The notes below the pieces were generated by a model. The model saw nothing but the letters and a program-made list of their open reading frames with translations, ran no database searches and was not told the origin of the DNA. A program made the translations under genes and the position numbers. 64,000 bases of DNA, from contig NC_133776.1 of NCBI RefSeq assembly GCF_003597395.2, positions 36,140,431 through 36,204,430 on the forward strand, read 5' to 3'. Source of the stretch: Chelonoidis abingdonii (lineage: Eukaryota > Chordata > Testudines > Testudinidae). Shown piece after piece: positions 1-13,158 of the stretch; within the stretch, counting starts at the first letter, position 1; each line of letters opens with the position of its first letter.

Positions 1-633
1 TCATTAATGTTACAAAATTCAGTGTTAAATTTATCTCATAGCTTTGGGTATTTTATATTTTCAGAAAACTGTTCTCTTGAAGATTGACAAGATATTTGCT
101 TTGTTTTGATGCAAGTTTGTTTACTTCTATGCTTGCTACAGTAACATATCAGGGGTTTATTCTCTAGTACTAGCAGATAGATCTTGTGATGCTAATTGCC
201 TTTTACTGATTCAGGTCATATCCTAGCATTTACATTTAGGTTTAAAAAATCAAGAGCAAAACATGATTATTAGTAGTGTTGCTGTACACTTATTGTTTAT
301 CAGTAACTGTTAAAACACTAATTAAATAATAGCTTTTGTGCTGAACTCATAATTTTGCTTTTAATAGCTTTTCAATCAGAGATTTTTCTTTTTGGTGATT
401 CATTGACTCCCCCCCTCCCGCCCCCCCACAAAAAAAAAAAAAAGCCTTTACAAGCTCATTAATAGTAGAGTTCATGCTCTAGAGTCTATTTCCAGGTCTG
501 TAGAAATCTTGTTTTAAATCTATGGATGGTAGAAACTTTTATCATTTAGCTTAATTTTGTGTGACTGACTGCTGTCTCTGATCCTGGTTCAGGAAAATAT
601 TTTAAGCATAGTTATCTCATTTCAGGATGGTAT
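1..633. other. AT-rich DNA without a recognisable gene
   Basis: I see no long open frame and no clear splice-site pair here. The only notable feature is a low-complexity run of C followed by A at about 408-442. It could be intron or intergenic DNA; the sequence does not decide. Confidence 0.6.
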
Positions 634-708
634 GTCATAGATTTTAAGGCCAGAAGGGATTATGATTTTCTGCATAACACAGGCTGTAGAACTTCACTGA
701 GTAATTCC
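634..708 (-). mobile_element. CR1 LINE 3'-end fragment
   Basis: The stretch beginning 'tcatagattttaaggccag' and running to 'taacacaggctgtagaactt' is the reverse complement of the conserved 3' untranslated end of sauropsid CR1 elements. It matches in layout the better preserved copies at 24293 and 33600. Only about 75 bp are left, so no coding sequence is present. Confidence 0.6.
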
Positions 709-1099
709 TCCATTTAATCACATATTTAAGTGCTGTCCTGTATGGGTTTGTTTTCCTGAGTCAGTATCTTATTGAACATTTAAGTACCACTTTTTAAAAG
801 AAGGAACGTCTTGTACCATACTTCCTTTGAGATCAGATGGAACATTTTCTACCACTTACTGTTACTTTCTTCTTCTGATCTGGGTACCTCTTCTTGCCAA
901 CGCCAGAGACACCGCTGCATCAAGCTGACTGTTCTGTTTCCAGGAGAGTTTACCTTTTTGCTAGAGGTAACCTTGTCTCACTTGTAGACAGATCGTTAGG
1001 GCCACAACTCAATCTTCTCTGTGTTTCCTCAGTCTGGAAGTACCTCTGAAGAGCTGAATTCCCTCATGCTCTCCCACCAATAGTTCTTAACTCCTTGCT
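709..1099. other. Unique DNA, nothing recognised
   Basis: No repeat family, exon or RNA gene could be recognised in this stretch. Confidence 0.5.
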
Positions 1100-1104
1100 T
1101 TACT

Positions 1105-1475
1105 AATGGCTTGTGTACACTAGGAAACTTTGCCACTTCAACTATACTAGTGGTGTTAAAGCAGCAACCTGCCAGCTGTCTCTCCTCCTCTTCCCCCTGC
1201 CCTCCCCCCCCAAGTGAGAGCACAGTTAGATTGGTACAAAGTGCTTATACCAGTATAGTTTAAGCCCTCTGTACACTAGGAAAGGTTTGTTGGTATAGTT
1301 ATAGTGGCACCCCTCATAACGTAAATGCAGCTTATGCTGGCAAAAGAGTGCTTAGTGGCAAAACATCTAGTACAGATTTGATTTTATTGTACTCTAGAAA
1401 GCAAAATAAGCTACACTGGTATAAGGCTTCTTTGTACTTTTGTAACTGCATCCACACTAGCATGTATTTATTTTA
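1105..1475. mobile_element. Old MITE-like DNA transposon remnant
   Basis: The phrase 'gtacactaggaaa' occurs twice (near 1115 and 1272), each followed by a pyrimidine-rich or 'ggtatagttatag' segment, and 'cttataccagtatagtt' lies between them. Internal duplication of this kind with 'gtacact' ends resembles turtle MITEs that start 'gtctacact'. Ends and target duplication were not resolved, so the class is uncertain. Confidence 0.35.
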
Positions 1476-3279
1476 AAGAAAGCCTAACTACCACAGTTAC
1501 ATGGTAAACCCTTGCTGTAACGCCCTTCATAATGACTAATCTTCGGCTATAATGAATCTGGTCCTTGGATCCCATCTCCAGCCCCGCTGCTGTGATTGGG
1601 CTCTTTCGCTAAAACTACCAAATGGCTTGGGTCCCAATGGGGTAGTTATAGTGAGGGTGTACTTTACTGGTGTAACTTTTCTTGTGCAGAGCAGAACTCA
1701 CATTTGGGAGAATCCTTGAAGTCTTACATTTTGCCTGTAAAATCTAATGGACTAGACAGTTGTCTTCTACATCTCCAAATGTAGATACCAAAGAGATGAG
1801 ATCAAAAATAAGAGCACCCGTATCTACCAGCCCCCACTGTTGAGTTAGACTTAGTGATCATGGAAAATCTCAAAGCTGATTTTAGTTACTCAATCTCTGC
1901 ATCCCTTAGACGTGTTTTCCTTCAGCTTGGCAAGATAGCGATTGGTCAGATGTCAGTTGGTGATAGATAAACGTTTGAATCTGTTTTTGTATTATTTACG
2001 TTCTATGGAATATTGATCCTCATCTGGTGGTGTAAATGCTCAAGGCAAATTACACAAGTGGTATGTAAATGGAAGAACAGGGATTAAATTTTAGTGTAGA
2101 AGAAACTGTGGCCAAATTCCAGAAGTCACCTTTAAAAGACAGCTTCACTCTGCAAATGTTCAGGAACTCCAGTGGTGGCTTGAGTCAGTCTAGAGGGAAT
2201 CAAGATGCTCTGGGAGCCACTAGGAATCTGTAGTTTTGATTTAATTTTTTTCTGATTTCAGGTTCTTTTTCCATTGTATATGTTAAGAAAAGTTGTTTGC
2301 ATTTTCTGTTAACTAATACTTCTGCATAACTTCTTTTTTGATATCATTTTTTCCAACATTGTTCCCCTGTTAAAGTTCAGACTGCTTTATTTTTTAACTA
2401 GCAATTTTCTTATCAACTGAAATGACACTAATGGCTCATCCAGACAATTAGTGTTTTTTCTGAACTGAGGAAGTGAGAGTAATAACTGAACTTTACCAGT
2501 CATTTTAAAGGAATTTCATGGGCCTCTCCAGAGACTAGGAGAGGGACACAAAGATCTTGTGTATTTTGGAGGAACCTTGTCTATAGCAAATTATGAAAAC
2601 TAAATTTAAAATTAACTTGACTTACTAGTTTAGGTTATACACTTTGTCTTTATAGTGGGATAAAAGACGCTAAATTGAATCTACCAGGCCGTGCTGCGGG
2701 ATAGTTTTCTTCTACCTTAAGTGACTCTGGCAGCATCAGATATTTTGGCACCTTCTAGTCAATGTGGGGGAGGTGTCTGTCAGTCTGTGTCTGTCTCTCT
2801 CTCTCTCTCTCTGGCAGGATTCCTCCAAGTTCATTCTGCCTCAGCAAGTGAAGGGCACGCAGCACACACGTCCTTTCATTTGCCATCTGGCAGTTTATTA
2901 TTAGTGATGGTATGGAAATCAGAAATAAGAAAAGCAGGACCAAAATGCTCCACATACTGCTTTAGCCTGCCACTACAAGCTTAGCCCATTTGTACTGCTT
3001 GGTGGAATCTCCTTTCGTTGGTGTCCAATTCAGAGTCCTTTAGAACTAGAAGAAACTTACAATACCACAAGAAAAGTTGGAGTCTTCAGTGTGCTCCTTC
3101 CTCCCCTTATTTTTTTCTGGAGTTCAGAAGGCTGTTGGAGCCTCCCCAGCTCAGGGAACTAAGCTCAGTTTTGAGTTCTGTGCTGCTACCAGCATACTTC
3201 TAAGCCAGCTTGCCACTTGCACTCCTCCATGCCTTCTGTTGCATGAGGAGATGACATTACTTATAGACCTGCACGTTGT
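1476..3279. other. Unique AT-rich DNA with one CT microsatellite
   Basis: Short open frames occur but none resembles a known protein or carries convincing splice sites. A (CT)n tract lies at about 2792-2812. Nothing else was recognised. Confidence 0.5.
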
Positions 3280-3352
3280 GGGTGAAATTCTGTCCCCACT
3301 GAAGTCAGTGACAAGACTCCCATTAACTTCAGGGGGGTAGGATTGCACCCAA
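3280..3352. repeat. Dispersed 'GAAGTCA' hairpin repeat copy
   Basis: The copy reads 'actgaagtcagtg' and then 'cccattaacttca', two oppositely oriented half-sites that can pair. Similar pairs recur near 17310, 18430, 35413, 36114, 43228 and 63672. The family has no coding capacity. I infer an ancient amniote inverted repeat or MITE. Confidence 0.5.
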
Positions 3353-3671
3353 TGTGTCCTTAGCAAAACAGGCAGGAATAGATTACAATAATTGAGGTTT
3401 GTGTCACCCTACTTACTGCTCTTTTCAGAACTGCTGGAGAGTAACTGACTAAATTCTCAGAATTATCTTTTTTTATATAATTCTAGTCCATATATGAAAA
3501 TCATTGGCAATCCTTATTGACTTCCTTTTCATAACTTACTTATATTCTCCTGAAATGGTATACATGTCAGTACAGCAGGAATTGCAAACCTTGTGCTGTT
3601 TTTAAATAAGAATGATCACAAAGTGTTTGATTTCATGATCCTACAGAAAGAAAGGAGTGAGAGTACAGGCA

Positions 3672-3745
3672 AGTCTCATCTTACGCTGGAGTTACGTTCC
3701 ACTGTCAGCACATAAAGCAAAAATCCCATATAGAAGACCCAGGAA
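3672..3745 (+). mobile_element. Tigger-like DNA transposon end (single terminus)
   Basis: The sequence 'aagtctcatcttacgctgg' followed by 'gttacgttcc' looks like one terminal inverted repeat of a non-autonomous Tc1/mariner-group element, related in style to the TA-flanked MITE at 30720. No opposite terminus is found before the CR1 element that begins about 25 bp later, so this is a broken end. Family assignment is by resemblance only. Confidence 0.35.
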
Positions 3746-3769
3746 TTTATCTACCAGTCATCCAAACTT

Positions 3770-4914
3770 CAATAGCTGGAAGGATAATTTATTCCAATTA
3801 TTAAGCATCCAGAGGATAATAAAGTTATAAGTAATAGCTGGCATAGGTTAGTCAAGAATAAATCCTGCCAAATCAACTTAATTTCCTTCTCTGATAGGGT
3901 TACAGGATAGGGAGAAGCTGTAGATGTGATTTTTGTTTTTGTTTAAGTAAGTCTTTTGACACAGTTCCATGTGACATTCTCATAAGCCAAGTAGGAAAGT
4001 GTAGTTTGGATGAAATTACTATAAAGTGGGTGCAAAACTAGTTGAAACGACTTTCTGTCAGGCTGGGAGAGCATATCTAATGGGATCTATCAGTGGTCTG
4101 TCTTGGGTCTGGTACTGTTCAACATTTTCATTAGTTACTTGGATGATGGAGAGGAGAATGTGCTTATAAAATTTGCAGATAAGGACAAACTGGGTGCGGG
4201 CGGTTGTGTTTAGAAGGACAGGAATAGAATTCAAATGACCTTGACAAATTGGAAGAATTGGTCTGAAACCAACAAGATGAAATTCAGTAAAGGTATGTGC
4301 AAAATACTTCACTTAGGAATGAAAAATTGAATGCACAACTACAAACTGGGGAATAACTGGCTAGGTGGTAGTACTGCTGAAAAGGAGCTGGGAGCTATAG
4401 TAAGTGGTGAATTGAATGAGTCAACAACATGCTGCAGTTGCAGAAAAGGCTGGAGTACTTTGTCCAGTTCCACTTTAGGAAAAACGTGAACAAATTTGAG
4501 AGAGTCCAAAGGAGAGCACCCAAAATGATAAGAGAACCTGAGCTGAGAGGAAAGATTAAAAGAACTGGGTGTGTTTAGTCTTGAGAAAAGAAGACTGTGG
4601 GTTGATCAGATAATAGTCCTCAAATATGTTACGGGATGTTGTAAATAAGATTGTGATCAATTCTTCTCCATGTCCACTGAAGGTAAAGAGATTTTAAGTT
4701 AAATATTATGAGAGATTTTCTAACAGTAGGCACAGTTACAGACCCTAATTTACCAAGGTAGGTTATGGAATTCCTCTTGTTGAAGGTTTTTAAGAACAGC
4801 TTAGATACCTGTCACTGATGGTCTAGGGGTTTACTGCCCTGCCTCTTCACAGAGGGCTGGACTAGATAACCTCTCGAGGTTCCTTCCAGCCCTACATTTC
4901 TATGATTATATTTT
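3770..4914 (+). mobile_element. CR1 LINE, 5'-truncated, reverse transcriptase C-terminus and 3' UTR
   Basis: This is a non-LTR retrotransposon that would move by target-primed reverse transcription. Read on the plus strand it shows the order typical of CR1 ORF2: a segment ending in 'gtaagtcttttgacacagtt' (catalytic-domain region), the 'tactgttcaacattttcatt' segment that encodes LFNIFI, then thumb sequence around 4250-4330, and the conserved 3' UTR ending 'ggactagataacctctcgag' and 'ttctatgatta' near 4914. The coding part is broken by several stops and small indels, and the N-terminal endonuclease is missing, so it is a dead 5'-truncated copy. Orientation is opposite to the CR1 inside the DIRS element at 24293. 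Confidence 0.85.
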
Positions 4915-7116
4915 CAGGAGAAGGGGGAATCACTAATTTCAAATAGCAAACTATTGTTCTATATTCAGAAATCTCTTTGAAACATACCAATCATTAATTC
5001 CCAGATTCTACTAGTTTTTTGTTTGCTGGATATATGGTATCCTAATTTTATCTTAACCGTAAATCTAATTTGGCTGGAAAGTAACCTGGTCATGTGTCAG
5101 TGTTTTCAAACACGAGGCTTTGATTAAGTATGGGCAAGTTTTGTAATGAAACTAAGAACTAATCTATGTACAAACTAGTACCACAATAATAAAAAATGTA
5201 CTAAAATAACTAAACTAGTTTTAATTCACAAGTTTGTGTGTAAACCAAGCATCAGACTGGGGGTTGCATTTGACAGACCACAGGATTAAACAAATGTTTA
5301 TGAAACTAAATCTTTGAAGGGACACACAAACATTCCCTAAGATTACACCAATTGTAAACAGTTTAACTAGAGCTGGTTAATTTACTTTGTTGTTGTTTGC
5401 TTAGCATAGGTTTCAGGTGTAAACGACTGCACAAGGTGTGAGGCAGTGCAGAATTGGGCCTCTGGTTCACAGAATATTTAGCCATTATCTGTCACTGTTT
5501 TGGTTGAGAAATGAATCCCATAAAGAAATCTTTGAAGAATTTACTGTGACAGCTGCGACATCCAACTTTGATGTAAAGAGCATTAACCAAGGCATGTTTT
5601 TCATATCTCCAGCTCAGTGTGGAAATATTATGACAAACTTAAACCTATTTCAAGTAAATCGGTGCAACTCCACTCAGCTAAATTTTATCTTGTGTGTCTA
5701 TTTTTAAAGGAGGTTGTTTGGCTTTCTTGACTGTAAAGGGACTGGAAAAGCTTAGGCTGGAAGACATCTTAATCTGAAAAATCTTCAGATACAAAATTTT
5801 CTTCAGCAAGTAGATGGTGAATCAGATTTCATGTTTTAGGAGCTTGGATGAACAGTTCTCTATTATTGGTGTGTTACTGACAGGCCTACAGTATATGGAA
5901 AACACCTAATGCAAAATTCAAAGTTTGAATGCCTCAGTGGCTACCATAAATATAATCTTGAGGGAGGTTTAGGTTGATCCTTTGTATAGAACTGTAGAGT
6001 AGAAGTGTAGATTAGTAATTTACTCTTTACTGCGAAGTGCAAGAAGACCTCCTTTTCCTGTTAAGCCAAAATTGAATGTTTAGCCTTTCAATTTTTTATT
6101 CATAAAGGGAACTGTAAATAAATATTTTGGTTTGGACCTTTAGCTTGGAGGAAGTGAACAAAAACGTAATGTGTTTAGTTTATTTTTAAATTTCACTTGG
6201 GATTTTGGAATTAAATATCTCACCATAGAGAAGTTAGCCTCCCCTCCTCCCCCAGCTGTGTTTCACACACTGTAACGTTCTTTTCCCTTTTTCATTTTTT
6301 TTTTAAAGATGGAAGAGGAAAAACCACAAAAATCAGAAGACAAGAATTTTTTGGCTTCTAAAAACAGAATGAAACATTTTAAAGTCTAAATAAGACCAAT
6401 TTTTTTATCATTTTGAAATGAGACCGTTTTATTTCAAAAGTCACTTATTTTTCATTTTGTTTGAATTTTATCATTTTTATGTGAAGCAAAAATTCTTGAA
6501 AATGTTTGTTTTTTGGTTGAAAATTTTCAAAAGGAGATTTTTCCCCACAAAATTCTCTGTGAGAAAAATTTGTCTTCCAAACAGTTCTTCTGCCATCTCA
6601 GCAGTTGGTTCTCTGGGTAGGGAGTAAGGACACTCCTGCCACCCTAGTGGAGGACTCTTTGGGGAGGGGTGCGTGTCTTGTGGCCACAATCTTGGCAGAA
6701 CAGAGGCGGCTGTGTCTCTGCAGCCAACAGTTGCATTGTTTACACTGGGTTCCTGTTTGGAATGTTACATTCATAATCATGAAAGTTCAAAATTTAATAT
6801 TTTGAAAGGAAAGTTTTTCTGCAGAGGCTGATGGCACTTACCTGGGAAAGTGAGTGAGTGATTTGTTCAGTCAATGTATTGTAATGGTATGTGTTCTCTT
6901 GAATTATAACTAGCAGCCTTAAGAACAAGAAAGTTCATTGTTTTGGAACATATACATTCTCTAATATTGTTGTAAAATAGTTTTGAATAATTATATGGAC
7001 ATGGCTGTACGTTCACCAAGTAGAGATGAATAGCGCTTCGTCCTCAGCCGCCCATGCAGAGACGCATAGGAGATGATGATGAGCACTACATATTGTTGCA
7101 TTGCTTCTTTATGCTC
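4915..7116. other. Unique AT-rich DNA, no recognised gene
   Basis: A short ATG-initiated frame at 6309-6389 (about 26 codons, lysine/glutamate rich) follows a pyrimidine-rich tract ending in AAAG. That resembles a splice acceptor, but no partner exon or donor supports it. No repeat family was recognised in the remainder. Confidence 0.4.
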
Positions 7117-7250
7117 CCTTGTCTGCCTGTCTGTAACTACTTGTCTTGTCCTTTACATGTAAGCTTTTTTTTGGTTCTGTGTTTGTACAGGGCCTACCAC
7201 TGTGAGGTCATAGTTGGTGAGTGGGATACCACAATACAAATAATGGTGAC
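7117..7250 (+). repeat. MIR/CORE-type SINE-like tail
   Basis: The segment 'tctgtgtttgtacagggcct' followed by 'accac', 'gaggtcatagttggtgagt' and 'aatacaaataatgg' has the form of the common amniote SINE or LINE 3' tail containing 'gtttgtacagcgcctagca'. A related shorter tail lies at 52061. A head with tRNA-type A and B boxes was not identified. Confidence 0.45.
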
Positions 7251-9879
7251 TATTACCTGTTACTTATCACAGTAATGTCTGCAGCATGCTGGGCATTGTC
7301 AAAACACACCTCAAGTTGTCAACATCTTAGAGTCAGATTGTTTAATGTATTAAATAAATATTGTCTTGCGATTTTGTCTGATGCAAATGTGCTGCCTTCT
7401 CAGTGCAAGCAGCTGGCAGAACCAAATTTGGACTGAAGGATAAGCCCCAACCTCCATAGGAAGCTCCAGCTTGTTATACCTCTTTGTGTTCTTTTCTGAA
7501 CCATAGAAAGGTGATCTGATTGATTTTACTCACAGTTCCGCTAAACTTTAATCTGTTATGATCACAGAAATGATGAACCAAACAGATTAGGAGGCTCTTC
7601 GTTCAGAGGCAGCACCAGGCGATATGCATTATAGAGCTAAAGGCCAGAAAATGCACAGCATGCTCTCCACAGGAGTGCATGAAGGAGAGCTATGTAAAAC
7701 AAACAGTAGAAATGGTAAAAATGAGACTTCAGAGAGAAAACACCTTTTCTTTTCATAGCCCAGCTTCTGCCCTAGAAAAGGGGCTGGGTAATATTCATTT
7801 GGGAACTAGTTAAAGAGCTTTCCCTCATGCACTGTTTAGGTAGAAGGAAGAGGGCATTGAAAGAGTGTAGGGCTGTAAGGAGTGGATAGGAGAGTAATTA
7901 TAGGCTTTGCAAGCCCAAACCACCTTCATTGAAAAGGAGAGCCTTTTGCCCAGTATCTGTGTAGAAGATAGAAAAGAAATAAGAGGAAAGAGAGAGGAAA
8001 TCTCTCATACCTGGTTCCTTTTTGTTTTATCCTTTTGACATAAGGAATAAGAGTTTTTTTCCTCTTCATTTCATCCTCTCTGTGCGCTGTTGCAAGTTGG
8101 TTGCTTAGCTCTGATAGCTTTGAAAAGTCTAAAACAGCAAATGTGGAGATTCATGGTGTGTGGGTTTTTTTTTTTTTTTCCAAATTCCACTAATTTAAGG
8201 ACTGGAAATGACCAGTAAATTCAGTAAATGAGGTGCAGCATGCCCTCTCCCTCATCTGGCTGGCAAATGCACCCTTGGACCCATGGCTGTGCTTACTCCC
8301 CACCTACATGAACCCGAGGTGGAGAAGTGTTCCAGATGTAACCCCTGCATTCTCCAGAGTCCTTATTTTTCCTACTCACAAGAACTAGCCCTATGTTTTA
8401 TTACTTAATTACTAAGATGCATGATGGTAGCATTTGGATTCCTCCATAAGAGACACACATCCATACTTTTCAAGCTGCGCTACACCTGGCAACTTTGGTA
8501 TTCTTATCAGAGAGCTCTGAAGGCTCCAGAAAGAACTTGTGGCAAATATGGAGAAACTTGCTCAACTTCAGTTCGTTGAGAACCTGATTTCCATATAAAT
8601 AGAGGTTTTATTTTCCAAAGAGTAAACACAGAACATTTTACAAGGACTTTCAATGCTTAAAGCACTTTAAAAACTTTTCTTTAAAAAGTGTGTGTAATCA
8701 TGTAAAATTCGTAATTCTTTTGCAAAATATGCCAAACGTTCTTCTGTAATATGAAAATAATTACAATTTGAAATGTTAATCTTGTTTTTTCCTCAACCTT
8801 TTCTAGCTCCCATTAAATTTTCTACGCCATCTGTGTCTTGCTGCTCAATACTACTTTCCTTAGACCAGCAACTCTTGTTAGGTTCCTTGTGCATGAGTCA
8901 CATGACAATTTTTACTAGAGCAAGCAATTAGGTTGTTCAGTGTCAGAGAGGGCAGGGCAGCTGCAGAAACTCAGAGCTCCTTGCAGGATCTATGCCACCG
9001 TGCACTTGAATTTTTAATCCTAGTTATGCCACTCATCCTTGTATGCTGAGGTTTGGTACTATTTCAGTACAGAAGCACCTTTCAGCATGTTTGCCAGACA
9101 TCCTCGTTATGTATTTATATTGCAACTGTTCAAGGATTTTAATATAAAAATTTTGTTTCAGGTTTCCTGAGATAAGACAAAAACAAATACCTAAAAAGTT
9201 ATGACCAGTATTTACATATGTTTTTCAGTTACAAGCAACATCACTGTTTATATCGTAAGCAGTTATTACTACAGCTAAGCAAACAAGATGTTTTGACCTT
9301 GCTGACAATTGTTGGGTGCGGTTGCTTTTGTTTAGCAATCTATAAAGCACTGATCAACATGGCAGATCAATTTGAAAAGATTTAAAAAACATATTAGATA
9401 AATCTTCCTCCGTTTGCTAAACTGCCACTGTCATTATTGTCTGTGTTAATAACTTAATACTGTACCTTAATATACCAAATGTTAGTCAAAAACAATTCAT
9501 ATTCATAATTAAAACAAGCACAATAGAATAAACATGAATCAAAATATGCCTAAACAAAACTAGTCAACTGCAGTTAATAAATGGGGGCATTTTGTTTTAT
9601 GCTGTGCTCTCAGACTCACTCTGGCCACCAAAGGAAGGGAATTTCAAATGACATGTCCCTGCCACTTGCATCAGAGTTCATACCCTAGAAGTAAGAGTAA
9701 GAATGCCTTTCATTCTCCAGCATATCTCTACTCTTGCAATGGGATATAAAGCAAGTGTAAGATTACAAATGAAAACACTTCTTAATAAAGTATCTTTCAA
9801 CTGCACATATGATAATCTTGACAAGTTTTCTTCTGCAAAATACAATGACTTTTAAACTAATTTTTTTGGAATACATTTA
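7251..9879. other. Unique AT-rich DNA, no recognised gene
   Basis: Apart from a T run near 8165-8180, I recognise no repeat, exon or RNA gene in this 2.6-kb stretch. It may hold noncoding or regulatory sequence that cannot be judged without comparison to other species. Confidence 0.45.
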
Positions 9880-9884
9880 TGATT

Positions 9885-10345
9885 CAGAGAGACAAGGTGG
9901 GTGAGGAAATATCTTTTATTGGACCAACTTCTGAGGTTGAAAGAGACTAGCTTTTAATCTTACAAAGAGCTCTTCTTCAGATCTGGGAAAGGTACTCAGA
10001 ACTAAATACGAGGTGGAATAAACTGGAGTTAATATATTGCAAGAGATGATTCGAGGTGAAGTGGCAGTTAACACCTCTACAGTCTTACTGAGTGTAGATT
10101 GTTGTAATGAGCCATAAATTCAGTGTCTTTAATAAATCCATTAATTTATAAAGTCTAACAAAATTAGGAATTTAAGCTCCCAGGTTCATCTTTCGAAGGT
10201 GTTCTGAAGATTTCCTTTGAGGACAAGAACTGAGAGGTCAGGTATGGAGTGATTGTTTTGTCACACGTTTGCCCACATGTAATAGGGCATTTTTGTCTTT
10301 TTTCCTGTGGTAAGTTCATTCAGAAGTGTATACCTAATTAAAGGA
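9885..10345 (-). mobile_element. Penelope-like element 3' fragment (tail type A)
   Basis: On the minus strand this matches the C-terminal coding end and 3' tail of a vertebrate Penelope-like retroelement. The plus-strand start 'ggtgggtgaggaaatatctt' followed by 'attggaccaacttctg' is the reverse complement of the tail that follows the stop codon. The segment at 10150-10270 ('caggttcatctttcg', 'gaggacaagaactgagaggt') corresponds to the residues after the GIY-YIG endonuclease. The reading frame is broken, and RT and most of the endonuclease are missing. The same segment recurs at 44728-45655, which supports the family call. Confidence 0.65.
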
Positions 10346-12315
10346 TTAGAGATATAGAGGAAATTTCAGCTATAATATTTGACACGCAGTCATTGCCTGT
10401 CATAATTAGATTTTAAGATGGTATTATTTATGGACTTACATTTGGGCAGGATGGATTTCTTTTTAGTATAGGAGGTAAGTTGGTATGCATGGTGGCTATG
10501 ATAAATTTGATAGGCCTTGCTCCTGTTTGTTGGCATTGCTTTTTTTTCTCTTCCTGTAATAAAACAAATCTATGGTGTAAAACATATATTAATAATCAAA
10601 TTTTATTTTTTGTAGTTCAGGTTTAGATCTAATAAAATATCACAACTGTATACTTTTTTTACTATATTTAGCAGGTTTTCTTTGTGTATGTGCATTGGGG
10701 AATGTGGACAAAATCTATTTTAAAAACACTAGACCTGTGTAAAGATATGTCTCCCAAGAGCTGAAATTAACAAGACATGCTAAAAGGTCATAAACCTAAT
10801 GAAATGTCACTTAAGAGTTTCAGTGTCCACAAGAGGAAGACCAATGCTGAGAACATATAGAGGAAGTAGTGGAATTTTAATGTTTTCTTCAAATGTTTAT
10901 GACGTTGGTTTTAAGGTTGCCTTATGTTTTCTGTGATCGAAGTAGACAGTACATCTGGAATTTGATAAGGCTAGAAATGATTCTTGTGATGGAAGGAATA
11001 ACATTTGGAAATAGCTTTCCTAACAGATCAACCATATAGATAATTAATTAATTGTTAGATTTTGTTTAAAATGATTAAACAACCCCTTCTTGTTTTATTA
11101 GAAAAAGTATTAAAGTTATAGTTAAGTGTGGATGTGTAATTTTGAGGAAAAAAATCCAGAAAGAATTGTAGCACTTCATTAAATTGTTTGAAATAAAAGT
11201 TACCTTTAGCTACTTTTAAGAGACAAACAGTATATCCTTTGTTTCCGGTTACAAGGTCAGAAATAACTGAGGTTATATTGCAGTTCTCTCAAAGCTGTAT
11301 CTGTTGATCTGATCTAGACTGAGGTTCCTTCATGACCGTGATTGCAGGAATCTAGAGCGGCCATTCTATGGGATTGGGATGAAAGAACCACCTAATGACT
11401 TCCTGCTCCAAAGTGCTCTGCTTCCAAGCTGTCAGTGCATGACTATTCTTAGGAAGGTAACCACTTCATTACTCAACTTAAGCTTTTTGTACAAATTCAA
11501 CCTAATTATCCTGTCCTAGGAGTCTCTTACTTTCCCCCAGAGCATGGAGTATCCTTTCCTCCGTCTGGGAAATGCAGAACCAATTATCAACTTCCTCAGA
11601 AAAACACTGCTGCTAAACTGGACGGAGAGGAGAGAACCGAGAAAACAACTCCTGAGTGCAAATTGAAGGGAGAGCCCTAGGAGGACATTGTGTCGTGGTC
11701 GACTACTAGGGGATAAACATTTAATGTTTCCTATATACCTCAGTACAGAGATCATGCAGGAGCTTTTTTTAAAAAAAATCCTACTATGTGATGAGAGACG
11801 TGCAGGAAATCACATCATTTTATTTAACAGAGCATGAGGTGTCTGCTTTAGAGATGATAAACTTGCAGTTCAGAAGACTAACTTTACCTTTGTACATGCT
11901 TCACTGAATAGTTCTGGTATGGACAGATGGGTATTAGATGTGGTGGTATTATTCAGAACAAAGAAGGCCTGTGGGATTGGTTACCCTGTTTATATTGGAT
12001 CCATCAACTAGAGCCATAGATTGCAAAAATGGTGTACTGTAAGTACATGTGATTTCACTTGTGGCGTGTTGACTTGCAAGAGGATGCTTTCATCCACAAG
12101 GCAGTACAAGAAAGTGTACAAGCTTTTGTACAGAAATAGGCAGTGTGTGTTCCCCTTTGCAAAACAGAGCAGAAAGGGTAACCAGTTCTATGAGAATAAA
12201 TGGAATAAGTCTGGGAGGCTACAGTAGAGGGAAAATTTACAGAATGGGCCTCACTAATCTTAAATCAAAGTGCATGACTCATCAGTACTAGTCTGAAGAG
12301 GATGATTATCTCACA
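10346..12315. other. Unique DNA, no recognised gene
   Basis: I see AT-rich sequence with no recognisable exon, RNA gene or transposon. The minus-strand open frame at 11516-11755 (79 codons) looks like chance. Confidence 0.45.
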
Positions 12316-12606
12316 ATATGTGTACACTGCAATGGGGAAATGTTATTGCAACACCTGTAGACTACCTGAGCTGGCTTTAATCTAGCTAGCTCCTGTAACA
12401 ATAGCAGTAAAGCTCCTAGCAGCATGGGTGGTGGAATGGGTTAGTCACTTGGTATGTAGCCAGAGTCTCAGGAGGGTAAGGCTAGCCTGTGCTGCCAGCT
12501 GGCTGTGGCTTCATTGCTGCTGTTACTCTAGCCAGATCAAAACTAATTCAGCTAGGTCTACTTGTGCTGCGGTCACACTTCTGGATTGCAGCAGAGACAT
12601 ACACTC
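12316..12606. mobile_element. Palindromic MITE with 'tgtacactgcaa' ends
   Basis: The left end reads 'tgtacactgcaatgg' and the right end 'attgcagcagagacatac', approximately inverted to each other. The interior carries mirrored blocks: 'gcagcatgggtggtggaatg' on the left against 'tgctgccagctggctgtggc' on the right, and 'taatctagctagctcctgta' against 'actctagccagatcaaaact'. The element has no coding capacity. This structure is typical of fold-back MITEs and resembles the copy at 41712. Target duplication was not resolved. Confidence 0.55.
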
Positions 12607-12889
12607 TCATCTCTTCAATAAAAGATGGCCGGCAACTAGGTAGATTTTAGTACTGGATGTTGTCGAGAGTGGTGACTTCTGTAGAAGTGCAAATCCACAA
12701 ACACAAGTTTTTCATCTTTAGCAAAAAAAAAAAATCACCAGAAAATGAAAGCTATGCAGGTCCCAATCCACCGTCTAGTCCAAACTGGAGTACTGGGAAA
12801 TGTTCTTTACTTCATTCTATTCTTGGAGAAATCAGCAGGTTCTTGTTGAGCACTTTTGTTATAGTAGGCACCAGGATTTCTGCATAGGA

Positions 12890-13158
12890 AACTATGTGGT
12901 GCTCTAGCATCAACAGTGAGAGCAGTGCATTGTGGGTACTGTCCCCCTGTGCTACTCACCACCTTTTGCAGCTAGGAGTTGTGGGAAGGTGGAGTGGATC
13001 ACAGTGCAATTGTGGGTGTGGCTTCAGCATCTCATGGGTTTCCGACTGCATTATGTGGCCTTTTTCAGCAGCCCTTTTTTACTGTGTGTCTGCCATCTCT
13101 GTCTGAAAGGATAGATCCCACACTGCTCTTGTGTTGTGGTCACATCAGGGATGATCAT
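12890..13158 (+). mobile_element. Harbinger element 5' leader, separated from its transposase
   Basis: The sequence 'agtgcattgtgggtact' and then 'gttgtgggaaggtgg' is the kind of noncoding leader found upstream of turtle Harbinger transposase genes. It stops abruptly at 13158, where a MITE begins, and the transposase-type coding sequence begins at 13673, directly after that MITE. The outer terminus of the Harbinger element was not found. The link to the transposase rests on position and recalled resemblance. Confidence 0.45.

Noticed and set aside
6309..6389. Small coding exon after a T-rich tract ending AAAG
   Set aside because: The acceptor is weak, the peptide is low complexity (Glu/Lys) and no donor or neighbouring exon supports it.
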